42,603 nucleotides of DNA from Paracoccaceae bacterium (lineage in GTDB: Bacteria > Pseudomonadota > Alphaproteobacteria > Rhodobacterales > Rhodobacteraceae), in contig JAGRMG010000187.1 of the NCBI GenBank assembly GCA_020441385.1, forward strand, positions 1 through 42,603, written 5' to 3'. Made by a program: the position numbers and the translations under genes. Numbering within the stretch: the first letter of the stretch is position 1; every line of letters starts with the position of its first letter. The notes beneath the pieces are model-generated. The model was not told where the DNA came from. It did not search any database and saw only the letters and a program-made list of their open reading frames with translations. Shown here piece after piece: positions 35,664 to 42,603 of this stretch.

Positions 35664-35683
35664 GCACCTGATGTTACAGGTGC
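35664..35683 (-). promoter_or_regulatory. Short inverted repeat upstream of the MepK-like gene
   Basis: GCACCTG-ATGTTA-CAGGTGC is a perfect repeat with seven-base arms, ending 36 bp ahead of the MepK-like start on the minus strand. It could be an operator or a leader hairpin. The rest of the 35629-36054 gap must contain both divergent promoters; I could not fix their boxes. Confidence 0.3.
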
Positions 35684-35897
35684 ATCTCATTCCATCCATC
35701 CCCAGTTACGCAAACTCTATGCCACAGCTTGATTCGTCCGCCAAGCACTCAGTGATTTGAGTTGTAAGTAAGGGGAATTTTCGGCGAATTCTTGCGCAAA
35801 TGGGCCTGCCCGGCGGGGCAATGCGGCGCTGCCGCGCCCGCCGGGCGCCGGAACGACGTGCAGAATCGCCCCCGCACCGCGCCGGCGCCGGCGATGC

Positions 35898-35913
35898 GAT
35901 GCAAGCTTGCATC
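35898..35913. promoter_or_regulatory. 16-bp perfect palindrome upstream of the L,D-transpeptidase gene
   Basis: GATGCAAGCTTGCATC is a perfect 16-base palindrome about 140 bp ahead of the transpeptidase start, inside the divergent gap shared with the MepK-like gene. A dimeric regulator site is the simplest reading. No regulator gene is adjacent. Confidence 0.35.
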
Positions 35914-35983
35914 AGGCACTTGCCCACGGCTCGGCCTGTCCGGTTTGTGAATGGACATTGCGCCTGTGGCTTTTCAAGATCGG

Positions 35984-35999
35984 GAACCAACCGGTTCGG
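35984..35999. promoter_or_regulatory. GAACC-N4-GGTTC repeat upstream of the L,D-transpeptidase gene
   Basis: GAACCAACCGGTTCGG lies 55 bp ahead of the ATG at 36055. It matches 26402-26417 upstream of the aldehyde dehydrogenase at 15 of 16 positions. The shared repeat suggests a common DNA-binding regulator, but two copies alone do not prove it. Confidence 0.35.
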
Positions 36000-36054
36000 A
36001 CCCGGGTTTGCCGGGGCTGCCATACCCGAATGTCGGGCCTGAGAGGTTTTGTGC

Positions 36055-37665
36055 ATGAATTCGATTGTCCGTTTGCGTTCGCTGAAGTTGCTGACGCCCG
36101 CATTCTTCGTCCTGCTCTGGCTGGCGGCCACGCCCGTTGGCGCACAGGTCACGGCGTTCAAGCAGGCGGTGGCCGAGGCCGCCTCGGCCGACGACGCGGT
36201 TGCCGCCTTCTATCGCGCGAACGGATACGAACCGCTATGGACCGACCCGGGCGAGGCCGCCCGGGCGCGCCGCGCCGCGCTGCTCGATGCGCTCTCGGGC
36301 GCCGGGGCGCACGGGCTGCCGCTGAACCGCTACGACCCCGGCGCCCTGATGCAGCAGATGCGCGCGGTGCGCACCACCCGCGATCTGGGCCTGGTCGAAG
36401 TGGCGCTGAGCCGCGCCTTTCTCGGCTATGCCCGCGACGTGCAATCGGGCATTCTCACGCCCTCGCGCGTCGATGAGGGGATCGTGCGCGAGGTCAAGTA
36501 CCGGGATGCCACCGCGCAGTTGACCGAGCTTGCCGCCGCGGCCGCGCCATCCGCCTATATGCGCGGCCTGGCGCCGCGAACCGCCGAATACCGGGCGCTG
36601 ATGAAACAGAAGATGCGCCTTGAGGATCTGATCGCCAGCGGCGGCTGGGGGGGCACGGTGCCGGGCGGCAAATATGCGCCGGGCGAGAGCGGCGCCGCGG
36701 TGATCGCCCTTCGCGACCGGCTGATCCGCATGGGCTATCTCGATCGCAGCGCCGCGCGCGACTACAACGGCGCGCTCGAAACCGCGGTGCAGCGGTTCCA
36801 GTTGGAACACGGGCTGGAACCCGATGGCGTGGCCGGCCCGAGCACCGTCGAGGAAATCAACGTGGCGCCGCAGGAGCGTCTGAAATCGGTGATCGTGGCG
36901 ATGGAGCGCGAACGCTGGCTGGGCGACGATCGCGGAGAGCGGCACATTCTGGTCAACCTCACCGACTTTACCGCAAAGATCGTCGATCACGGGCAGGTCA
37001 CGTTCCGCACCCGCTCGGTCGTCGGCAAGAACCTGTCCACCCATCGCAGCCCCGAGTTCTCGGACGTGATGGAACACATGATCGTCAATCCCAGCTGGCA
37101 TGTGCCGCGTTCGATCATGACCAAGGAATATCTGCCGCAGTTGCAGCGCAACCCCAACGCCGCCGGCCACCTGATCATCACCGACCGCCGCGGCCGCCGC
37201 GTCGACCGCGGAGCCGTGGATTTCACCCAGTTCAGCACGCGCAACTTTCCCTTCGACATGCGCCAGCCGCCGGGGGCGCGCAATGCGCTGGGCCGCGTGA
37301 AGTTTATGTTCCCCAACAGGCACAACATCTACCTGCACGACACGCCGGAAAAGGCGCTGTTCAAGCGCGAGAGCCGCGCCTTCAGCCATGGCTGCATCCG
37401 GCTCGCCGACCCGTTCGATTTCGCCTATGCGATCCTCGAACGCCAGAGCGACGATCCCAAGGCCTATTTCGGGCGCGCGCTGAACTCGGGCCGGGAAACC
37501 AAGGTCGAGCTCGTGCGCAAGATTCCCGTGCACATCATCTATCGCACCGCCTTCACCACGCCGCGCGGGCGCACCGAGTACCGGCGCGATGTCTACGGGC
37601 GTGACGCGCGGATCTGGGACGCGCTGCAACAGGCAGGGGTGGCCCTGCCGTCGGTTCAGGGGTAA
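36055..37665 (+). CDS. L,D-transpeptidase, YcbB/LdtD-like, with peptidoglycan-binding domain
   Basis: ATG 36055 follows GAGAGGT; the product is 536 residues. A signal peptide (LLTPAFFVLLWLAATPVGA) sends it to the periplasm. An N-terminal YcbB scaffold domain (FYRANGYEPLWTDPGEAARA) is followed by a peptidoglycan-binding region (RLIRMGYLDRSAARDYNGAL, then AVQRFQLEHGLEPDG) and a YkuD catalytic domain with SHGCIRLADP (His445, Cys447). It makes 3-3 cross-links or attaches proteins to peptidoglycan. The divergent MepK-like endopeptidase is the matching cleaving enzyme. lpxD starts 35 bp downstream, so envelope genes may be co-transcribed. Confidence 0.92.
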   Translation: MNSIVRLRSLKLLTPAFFVLLWLAATPVGAQVTAFKQAVAEAASADDAVAAFYRANGYEPLWTDPGEAARARRAALLDALSGAGAHGLPLNRYDPGALMQQMRAVRTTRDLGLVEVALSRAFLGYARDVQSGILTPSRVDEGIVREVKYRDATAQLTELAAAAAPSAYMRGLAPRTAEYRALMKQKMRLEDLIASGGWGGTVPGGKYAPGESGAAVIALRDRLIRMGYLDRSAARDYNGALETAVQRFQLEHGLEPDGVAGPSTVEEINVAPQERLKSVIVAMERERWLGDDRGERHILVNLTDFTAKIVDHGQVTFRTRSVVGKNLSTHRSPEFSDVMEHMIVNPSWHVPRSIMTKEYLPQLQRNPNAAGHLIITDRRGRRVDRGAVDFTQFSTRNFPFDMRQPPGARNALGRVKFMFPNRHNIYLHDTPEKALFKRESRAFSHGCIRLADPFDFAYAILERQSDDPKAYFGRALNSGRETKVELVRKIPVHIIYRTAFTTPRGRTEYRRDVYGRDARIWDALQQAGVALPSVQG

Positions 37666-37700
37666 TCACTGGGGCCAGTGACCGCGACAGGGGCCCCGAG

Positions 37701-38792
37701 ATGCGCTTTACGATACAGCAAATAGCCACGGCGCTGGATGCCGAGGCAGAAGGCGATACCGGCCTGGCCATTTCTGCGGCGCGCGAACCGGGCGATGCCG
37801 GCCCGGACGATCTGGCGCTGGCGATGTCGCCCAAATATGCGCAGGCGCTGGGGCGCGGGCGGGCGCGCGCCGCGATGGTCTGGCCCGGCGCCGACTGGCG
37901 CGCCATGGGGCTGCGCGCCGCGATCTTCGCGCCGCGTCCGCGCATGGCCATGGCCGGGCTGACGGCGATGCTGGATCCGGGGCAGCATTTCGCCCCCCTC
38001 GTGCATCCCTCGGCGGTGATCGACGAAACCGCCGTTCTGGGTGACGGCGTGCGCGTCGGGCCGCTGGCCGTGATCGGGCCGCGCGCCCGCATCGGGGCGG
38101 GGTCGACCATCGGCCCGCAGACCCATGTCGGCGCCGATGCGCACCTGGGCGAGGGCGCCTTCCTGCGCGAGATGGTCAGCATCGGCGCCCGCGCCCGCAT
38201 CGGGGCGCGATTTGTCGCCCAGCCCGGCGCGCGGATCGGATCGGACGGGTTTTCCTTTGTCACGCCCGAGGTTTCGGGGGTCGAGAACGCGCGCAAGTCG
38301 ATGGGCGATTCGGGCGGCGCCAAGGCGCAAAGCTGGATGCGCATCCATTCGCTGGGCGCGGTGCGGATCGGCGACGATGTCGAGGTCGGGGCCAACAGCT
38401 GCATCGACAACGGCACCGTCCGCGACACGCTGATCGGCGATGGCTGCAAGCTCGACAACCTCGTGCATGTGGGGCACAACGTGCGCGCGGGGCGCGACTG
38501 CCTGTTCGCGGGCCATACCGGCATTTCCGGTTCGGTCGAGATCGGCAACCATGTCGTCATGGGCGGGCAGGTCGGCGTGGTGGACAACATCTTCATCGGC
38601 GATGGCGCGGTGATCGCGGGCGGCACCAAGGTGTTGTCCAACGTCCCGGCGGGACGGGTCATGATGGGCTATCCGGCGGTGAAGATGGACATCAACACCG
38701 AAATCTACAAGGCGCAGCGCCGGTTGCCGCGCCTGATGCGCGACATCGAGGCGCTGAAAAAGGCGGTTTTCAAACCCGGACCGAGCGGGTAA
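37701..38792 (+). CDS. lpxD: UDP-3-O-acylglucosamine N-acyltransferase LpxD (or close paralogue)
   Basis: The 363-residue chain has an LpxD-like N-terminal domain (DLALAMSPKYAQAL) and a long left-handed helix of hexapeptide repeats (HPSAVIDETAVLGDGVRVGP onward), with the catalytic-type His259 in LVHVGHNVRAG and a C-terminal helical part. LpxD adds the amide-linked 3-hydroxyacyl chain from acyl-ACP in lipid A synthesis. It is not in the usual bamA-lpxD-fabZ-lpxA-lpxB group but sits ahead of an acyl carrier protein and a ketosynthase. It may therefore be a second, specialised copy; I cannot see whether another exists. Confidence 0.85.
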   Translation: MRFTIQQIATALDAEAEGDTGLAISAAREPGDAGPDDLALAMSPKYAQALGRGRARAAMVWPGADWRAMGLRAAIFAPRPRMAMAGLTAMLDPGQHFAPLVHPSAVIDETAVLGDGVRVGPLAVIGPRARIGAGSTIGPQTHVGADAHLGEGAFLREMVSIGARARIGARFVAQPGARIGSDGFSFVTPEVSGVENARKSMGDSGGAKAQSWMRIHSLGAVRIGDDVEVGANSCIDNGTVRDTLIGDGCKLDNLVHVGHNVRAGRDCLFAGHTGISGSVEIGNHVVMGGQVGVVDNIFIGDGAVIAGGTKVLSNVPAGRVMMGYPAVKMDINTEIYKAQRRLPRLMRDIEALKKAVFKPGPSG

Positions 38793-38825
38793 ATCGGCGC
38801 CGACGCGCAAGTTCAGAGGGACGCC

Positions 38826-39083
38826 ATGAGCATCCGCGACAAGGTCATCGCCATCATCGCCGAACAGGCGGTTCTGGAACCGTCCGACGTGACGCCGGAC
38901 AGCACGCTTGAAGAACTCGGCATCAACAGCCTGGGGCTTGTCGAAAGCATATTCGCCATCGAGGAAGCCTTCGACATCACGATCCCGTTCAACGCCAATG
39001 CCCCCGGCACCGGCGATTTCGACATCTCCAGCGTCGCTGCGATCATCGCCGGGATCGAACGCCTGGTCCGGGAACAGGCATGA
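38826..39083 (+). CDS. Acyl carrier protein, atypical
   Basis: ATG 38826 follows AGAGGGA; the product is 85 residues with the four-helix ACP pattern and the phosphopantetheine serine at Ser35. The usual DSL is NSL here (LEELGINSLGLVES), a notable change next to the modified residue. The segment after helix 2 (FDITIPFNANAPGTGDFDIS) is also longer than in housekeeping AcpP. It is therefore likely a dedicated carrier for the neighbouring ketosynthase and LpxD, perhaps for an unusual acyl chain. Confidence 0.88.
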   Translation: MSIRDKVIAIIAEQAVLEPSDVTPDSTLEELGINSLGLVESIFAIEEAFDITIPFNANAPGTGDFDISSVAAIIAGIERLVREQA

Positions 39084-39107
39084 TGGCGGACGGTCGGGGA
39101 TGATGCC

Positions 39108-40316
39108 GTGAAACGCGTGGTCATCACCGGGGCCGGCACCATCAACGCGCTGGGCCATTCGGTGCCCGAAACGCTCGAGGCGATGCGCGAGGGGCGATGC
39201 GGCATCGGCCCGCTCGAGTTTCGCGATGTCGAACGGCTGTCCATCCAGATTGGCGGGCAGGTGCGCGGGTTCGGCGCCGAAGGCCGCTTCAACCGCCAGC
39301 AGATGACGCTCTATGACCGCTTTACCCAGTTCACCCTGGCCGCCGCCAAGGAGGCGCTGGCCCAGGCCGGGCTGGAATTCAGCGGCGAGTTGAGCGCCAG
39401 GTCCGGCGTGGTTCTGGGCACCGCCGGGGGCGGCGTGGGCACATGGGACGACAATTACCGCAGCGTCTACGAGGACGGCAAGAACCGGGTCCATCCCTTT
39501 GTCGTGCCCAAGCTGATGAACAATGCCGCCGCCAGCCATGTGAGCATGGAATACAACCTCAAGGGGCCGTCCTTCACCGTCTCGACGGCCTGCGCCTCGT
39601 CCAATCACGCGATGGCGCTCGCGTTCCAGATGGTGCGCTCGGGGATGGCGCCCGCCATGGTCACGGGCGGGTCTGAATCGATGCTGTGTTTCGGCGGCGT
39701 CAAGGCGTGGGAGGGGTTGCGCGTCATGTCGCGGGATGCCTGCCGGCCGTTCTCGGCCAACCGCAACGGCATGGTCCAGGGCGAGGGGGCGGGCATATTT
39801 GTGTTCGAGGACTACGACCATGCCCGCCGGCGCGGCGCCGACATCATGGCCGAGGTGGTCGGTTTCGCCATGTCCTCGGACGCCGCCGATATCGTCATGC
39901 CGTCCAAGCAGGGCGCGGCGCGGGCGATGGCGGGCGCATTGGCCGACGCCGGCATCGCGGCCGACCGGGTGGGCTATATCAACGCCCACGGCACCGGCAC
40001 CACGGCCAATGACAAGACCGAATGCGCCGCCGTGGCCGATGCCTTCGGGCCCCATGCCGACCGGCTGATGATATCCTCGACCAAATCCATGCATGGCCAC
40101 CTGATCGGGGGCACCGGCGCGGTCGAACTGCTGGCCTGCATCATGGCCTTGCGCGACGGCGTCATCGCCCCGACCATCGGCTATCAGGAACCCGACCCGG
40201 AATGCGCGCTGGATGTGGTTCCCAACGAGGCGCGCGAGGCCGCGGTCGAGGTCGCGCTGTCAAACGCATTCGCCTTTGGCGGGCTGAATGCGGTGCTGGC
40301 GCTGGCCCGGATCTGA
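39108..40316 (+). CDS. Beta-ketoacyl-ACP synthase II (FabF-type)
   Basis: GTG 39108 with GGGGA upstream gives 402 residues. The Cys-His-His triad is intact: Cys162 in VSTACASSNHA, His294 in NAHGTGTTAND, His331 in STKSMHGHLIGG. It condenses acyl-ACP with malonyl-ACP to extend acyl chains. The gene follows the atypical ACP by 24 bp, so the two probably form a dedicated pair, distinct from the housekeeping fatty acid genes. The product could be a long or modified chain used by the upstream LpxD-like acyltransferase (inference). Confidence 0.92.
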   Translation: MKRVVITGAGTINALGHSVPETLEAMREGRCGIGPLEFRDVERLSIQIGGQVRGFGAEGRFNRQQMTLYDRFTQFTLAAAKEALAQAGLEFSGELSARSGVVLGTAGGGVGTWDDNYRSVYEDGKNRVHPFVVPKLMNNAAASHVSMEYNLKGPSFTVSTACASSNHAMALAFQMVRSGMAPAMVTGGSESMLCFGGVKAWEGLRVMSRDACRPFSANRNGMVQGEGAGIFVFEDYDHARRRGADIMAEVVGFAMSSDAADIVMPSKQGAARAMAGALADAGIAADRVGYINAHGTGTTANDKTECAAVADAFGPHADRLMISSTKSMHGHLIGGTGAVELLACIMALRDGVIAPTIGYQEPDPECALDVVPNEAREAAVEVALSNAFAFGGLNAVLALARI

Positions 40317-40324
40317 AACGCGAA

Positions 40325-40351
40325 CGCCGCCGGCCTGCGGGGCCGGCGGCG
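40325..40351. terminator. Strong GC hairpin between convergent genes
   Basis: CGCCGCCGGCC (40325-40335) and GGCCGGCGGCG (40341-40351) pair perfectly around loop TGCGG, eight bases after the ketosynthase stop and 25 bp before the end of the convergent IalB gene. No T-tract follows on either strand. Confidence 0.5.
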
Positions 40352-40376
40352 CGAAAGACGGCCGATGGCGCGGCGG

Positions 40377-41027
40377 TTACTGGTTCTGCACCACATCCAC
40401 CGTGTCATATCCGGCGGTAAAGCCCTTCAGCGACAGCTTCAGCTTGACCACCTGATCGGGGGCGGGTGCGGGAACCAGCGCGACCGTCGCCTCCGTGCCC
40501 TTCTTGAAGGCGGCGACATCTTCCGCCGTCAGGCCGATCTGCGCGACACAGCCGATCGGGTTGCAGAAGGAATAGTTGTAGCGCTTGCCCGGGGCGCCAT
40601 CCACGGCGATGGTGAGTTGCGCCGGCAACAGCGTTTCCAGCGGCACGATGACCGACGCGCCGGCCACCGCCTGGCCGCCGCCTTCAAGCCGGAACAGGCT
40701 GATTTCGGCCATCGGCTGGCCCTGATCGTCTGTCATGACCTGAAGCAGCGAACAGGGGTCGTCGCCGGTTCCGGTGCGGATGCAGGCCAGATCCCAATCG
40801 CCGAACTTCTGTTTCGAATAGCGTTCGCCGGACTGCGCCTTGCCATCGGCCGGCTGGCCCATATCCAGCAGGTCCTTGGCCGGCTTGTCTTCAGCCGGCT
40901 TGTCTTCAGACGGCGTGGCCTGCGCCGCCGCCCCGTCTTCGGCCGGCGTCGCGGTGTCCTGCGCCATCGCGGGCGCCGCCAGCGCGGCGAGCGCCGCAAT
41001 GGACAGGATGGAAATCGGTCTGAACAT
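40377..41027 (-). CDS. Invasion-associated locus B (IalB) family exported protein
   Basis: The start ending at 41027 follows GAGAGGG; the product is 216 residues. A signal peptide (FRPISILSIAALAALAAPAM) is followed by a low-complexity Glu/Pro/Ala/Asp linker (residues ~24-60) and the IalB domain (FGDWDLACIRTGTGDDPCSL ... FCNPIGCVAQIGL) with paired Cys residues that could form disulfides. Named after a Bartonella invasion gene, the family is widespread in free-living alphaproteobacteria, and its role there is not known. Confidence 0.9.
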   Translation of the reverse strand: MFRPISILSIAALAALAAPAMAQDTATPAEDGAAAQATPSEDKPAEDKPAKDLLDMGQPADGKAQSGERYSKQKFGDWDLACIRTGTGDDPCSLLQVMTDDQGQPMAEISLFRLEGGGQAVAGASVIVPLETLLPAQLTIAVDGAPGKRYNYSFCNPIGCVAQIGLTAEDVAAFKKGTEATVALVPAPAPDQVVKLKLSLKGFTAGYDTVDVVQNQ

Positions 41028-41067
41028 GAAACCCTCTCGATTTGCGCGGCTTGATCCTTGCGTTGCT

Positions 41068-41190
41068 CTAGCACGCGGCCGGCGGCGTGTCAGGGCCATT
41101 CCTGGCCTGCGGGCGGAAATAATCCGATCCGCGCGCCGCCGCAGGATCGTCGGTGCGCGGCCAGACCGGCGGCAGGAAAAAGGGGGCCAT
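41068..41190 (-). CDS. Possible 40-aa ORF whose start lies in a hairpin loop
   Basis: On the minus strand ATG at 41190 opens a 40-codon frame ([20 protein letters not shown]..., ending in PPAAC) that stops at 41068, upstream of ialB. The ATG sits at the loop of the GGGGGCC/GGCCCCC hairpin and the G-run could act as ribosome site only if the hairpin opens. The residue mix (Trp, Phe, Tyr, Pro) looks protein-like, but the hairpin with T5 is equally a terminator, so translation is doubtful. I know no family for it. Confidence 0.25.
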   Translation of the reverse strand: MAPFFLPPVWPRTDDPAAARGSDYFRPQARNGPDTPPAAC

Positions 41191-41244
41191 GGCGGCCCCC
41201 TTTCAAACGTGTGTCTCCCCGTCGGACTGGCCGACCTAGTTATG
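41174..41244 (-). ncRNA. Putative short transcript C, with complement to element B
   Basis: A promoter-like TTGACC-N17-TAACCT (41279-41251, minus strand) would start an RNA near 41244. It runs through a small GTCGG/CCGAC hairpin, the stretch CGGCCAGTCCGACGGGGAG (41233-41215), and ends at a ten-pair hairpin with a five-T tail (41203-41177). The 19-base stretch is complementary to the seed of element B (one G-U pair). Length would be about 70 bases. It could be an RNA sponge, a target, or the leader of the 40-codon frame or of ialB. Confidence 0.45.
41177..41203 (-). terminator. Hairpin terminator of transcript C, possibly bidirectional
   Basis: AAAGGGGGCC (41179-41188) and GGCCCCCTTT (41194-41203) form a ten-pair stem with loop ATGGC. 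On the minus strand five T residues follow the stem arm GGCCCCC, giving a good rho-independent signal upstream of ialB. Confidence 0.7.
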
Positions 41245-41250
41245 TCAAAA

Positions 41251-41279
41251 AGGTTACGAAAGGGGCGGCCGTCGGTCAA
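41251..41279 (-). promoter_or_regulatory. Sigma-70-like promoter for transcript C
   Basis: On the minus strand TTGACC (41279-41274) and TAACCT (41256-41251) are 17 bases apart, the standard spacing. The -35 box matches consensus at five of six positions; the -10 is weaker. Confidence 0.45.
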
Positions 41280-41341
41280 CAGCTTTCGCGGGAAATACGA
41301 GGCATTTGTGCGGCTTTGCACGCGATTTCGCGGCGCCGGCG

Positions 41342-41367
41342 AAAAAAGACCGTGCCCGAAGGCACGG
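41342..41367 (-). terminator. Rho-independent terminator with UUCG tetraloop
   Basis: On the minus strand CCGTGCC (41367-41361), TTCG, GGCACGG (41356-41350), then TC and six T residues (41347-41342). Confidence 0.85.
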
Positions 41368-41430
41368 CCAGTCCGACAGGGAGGAAGTCTGCCCGCCCGG
41401 CCGAAGGTTCCGGCTGCGGACAGAAAGGAC
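41342..41430 (-). ncRNA. Putative small RNA B: anti-Shine-Dalgarno motif plus UUCG terminator
   Basis: On the minus strand the motif CCTCCCTGTCGGACT (41384-41370) is followed by GGCCGTGCC-TTCG-GGCACGGTC and six T residues. The stem has the extra-stable C(UUCG)G loop, which exists only on this strand and so fixes the direction. The motif matches element A (30390-30376) at 14 of 15 bases. The 5' end is not defined. The CCUCCC part could pair with ribosome binding sites, as in AbcR and CcsR/cuckoo-type alphaproteobacterial RNAs, but I cannot place it in a known family. Confidence 0.5.
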
Positions 41431-41534
41431 TATCGCAGCCAAAGGTTAACTTTGTATGGTCGCCTCGGATCGGCCCCCGATCGGCCCCCGGCCGGCTCCG
41501 GTCCACGATGGGTTCAACAGGGAAAGCGCGCGGC

Positions 41535-42603
41535 ATGGACGGCAAGGTATTCATTGGCGGTGGCGGCGAAGGCTATGGCGAAAAGCAGGGCCTGGCGCTG
41601 AAATACGCCAATCGTCACGGCCTGATCGCAGGCGCCACCGGAACCGGCAAGACGGTGACGCTGCAAATCCTCGCCGAAGGGTTTTCCGACGCCGGGGTGC
41701 CGGTGTTCCTGGCCGACGTCAAGGGCGACCTGTCCGGGCTGGCCATGCCCGGCTCGGCCGACTTCAAGCTGCATGGCGCCTTTCGCGAACGCGCCGCCCG
41801 GATCGGCTATGACGACTACGCCTACGCCGCGCGCCCGGTCACGTTCTGGGATCTCTACGGGCGCCAGGGCCATCCCGTGCGCACCACCGTGGCCGAGATG
41901 GGGCCGCTGCTGCTGGCGCGCCTGCTGGGCCTCAGCGAGGCGCAGGAGGGCATTCTCAACGTCGCCTTCCGGCTGGCCGACGAAGAAGGCCTGCCGCTGC
42001 TCGATCTCAAGGATCTGCAATCGCTGCTGGTCTGGGTCGGCGAGAACCGCTCGGCGCTGTCGCTGCGCTATGGCAACGTGTCGGGCGCATCCATCGGCGC
42101 GATCCAGCGCCGCCTTCTGGTGATCGAGAACCAGGGCGGGGCGGGGCTGTTCGGCGAACCGGCGCTGGCGCTGGCGGACCTGATGCGCACCGATGTGCGG
42201 GGCCGCGGCATGATCAACATCCTGGCCGCCGACACGCTGATGGCGGCGCCGGGCCTTTACGCCACGTTCCTGCTCTGGCTGCTCAGCGAACTGTTCGAGG
42301 AATTGCCCGAAATCGGCGATCCCGAGAAGCCCGGACTGGTGTTCTTCTTCGACGAGGCGCATCTGCTGTTCGACGACGCGCCCAGGGCGCTGATCGACAA
42401 GGTGGAACAGGTGGCGCGGCTGATCCGGTCCAAGGGGGTGGGCGTCTATTTCATCACCCAGAACCCCGCCGACGTGCCCGAGGACATCCTGGGCCAGCTG
42501 GGCAACCGGTTTCAGCACGCGCTGCGCGCCTTTACCGCGCGCGACCGAAAGAACCTGAAACTGGCCGCCGAGACCTATCGCGAAAACCCGCGCTTTTCCA
42601 CCG
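41535..42603 (+). CDS. HerA-like/DUF853 ATPase, N-terminal part (3' end outside window)
   Basis: The frame opens at ATG 41535, after AGGGAAAG, and runs to the window edge with 356 codons. Walker A is GATGTGKT, and the Walker B region is [24 protein letters not shown] and [20 protein letters not shown] are typical of the DUF853 (YjgR) branch of HerA/FtsK-like P-loop ATPases. These are predicted DNA-translocating or helicase-like hexamers; the role of this branch is not settled. No nurA-like nuclease gene is visible. The stretch 41431-41534 upstream holds the promoter and nothing else I can identify. Confidence 0.88.
   Translation, partial: MDGKVFIGGGGEGYGEKQGLALKYANRHGLIAGATGTGKTVTLQILAEGFSDAGVPVFLADVKGDLSGLAMPGSADFKLHGAFRERAARIGYDDYAYAARPVTFWDLYGRQGHPVRTTVAEMGPLLLARLLGLSEAQEGILNVAFRLADEEGLPLLDLKDLQSLLVWVGENRSALSLRYGNVSGASIGAIQRRLLVIENQGGAGLFGEPALALADLMRTDVRGRGMINILAADTLMAAPGLYATFLLWLLSELFEELPEIGDPEKPGLVFFFDEAHLLFDDAPRALIDKVEQVARLIRSKGVGVYFITQNPADVPEDILGQLGNRFQHALRAFTARDRKNLKLAAETYRENPRFST

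Noticed and set aside
40325-40351. Hairpin after the ketosynthase as a standard rho-independent terminator
   Set aside because: The stem is strong but no T-tract follows on either strand, so it was kept only as a low-confidence hairpin.

Overview
The window is a GC-rich, densely coded chromosomal segment from an alphaproteobacterium. It is most likely a marine Rhodobacteraceae (Roseobacter/Rhodobacter group) member. The evidence is the trgA-trgB-cysK gene order known from Rhodobacter sphaeroides tellurite resistance, an AcuI-type acrylyl-CoA reductase, a Hint_2-domain protein, a DUF2182/DUF1326 pair, an IalB-family protein and a GTTC-N7-GTTC type LexA box. I saw no rRNA, tRNA, CRISPR array, insertion sequence or prophage. 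Base composition looks even apart from short AT-rich intergenic stretches. All assignments come from reading the sequence; no search was run.

Layout. 1-2.9 kb: the end of ligA, then recG, then a LexA-type box and a 40-residue one-helix membrane protein, which is a candidate SOS-induced small protein. 3.4-5.0 kb: a von Willebrand A domain fused to a Hint self-processing domain. 5.3-6.7 kb: DUF2182 membrane protein and DUF1326 Cys-rich protein. 6.8-10.1 kb: acuI, a universal stress protein and a BCCT osmolyte/betaine-type carrier, closed by a good terminator. 10.2-18.5 kb: a class V aminotransferase-fold protein, photolyase, trgA, trgB, cysK, a large MscS channel and a small K+ channel. 18.5-22.1 kb, minus strand: a run of five genes (a 79-aa helical protein, a YqjD/ElaB-like protein, a YqjE/Holin_X-like protein, an exported HAD phosphatase and cardiolipin synthase). 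22.2-26.3 kb, plus strand: AI-2E family permease, YihY/BrkB, and an exported eight-heme cytochrome with a repeat-rich C-terminus. 26.4-30.2 kb: ketoglutarate semialdehyde-type dehydrogenase, and a second large MscS channel on the minus strand. 30.3-35.0 kb: a putative small RNA, a LysR regulator and a divergent one-chain indolepyruvate oxidoreductase. 35.0-40.3 kb: an envelope block with a MepK-like (DUF882) endopeptidase divergent from an LdtD-like L,D-transpeptidase, then lpxD, an acyl carrier protein and a FabF-type ketosynthase. 40.4-42.6 kb: IalB-family protein, two tandem putative small RNAs, and the start of a HerA/DUF853 ATPase cut by the window end.

How the genes fit together. The dominant theme is envelope and stress physiology: peptidoglycan 3-3 cross-link making and breaking, lipid A or acyl-chain assembly, cardiolipin synthesis, two MscS channels, a K+ channel, tellurite/redox stress genes and DNA repair (ligA, recG, photolyase).

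The most unusual non-coding signals are as follows. (i) Two minus-strand terminator hairpins, 11 kb apart, each follow the same CCUCCCUGUYGGACU anti-Shine-Dalgarno-like motif. One of them lies beside a second putative short transcript that carries a 19-nt complement of its seed. (ii) A LexA box precedes a tiny membrane protein. (iii) A nearly identical GAACC-N4-GGTTC inverted repeat occurs upstream of both the aldehyde dehydrogenase and the L,D-transpeptidase.
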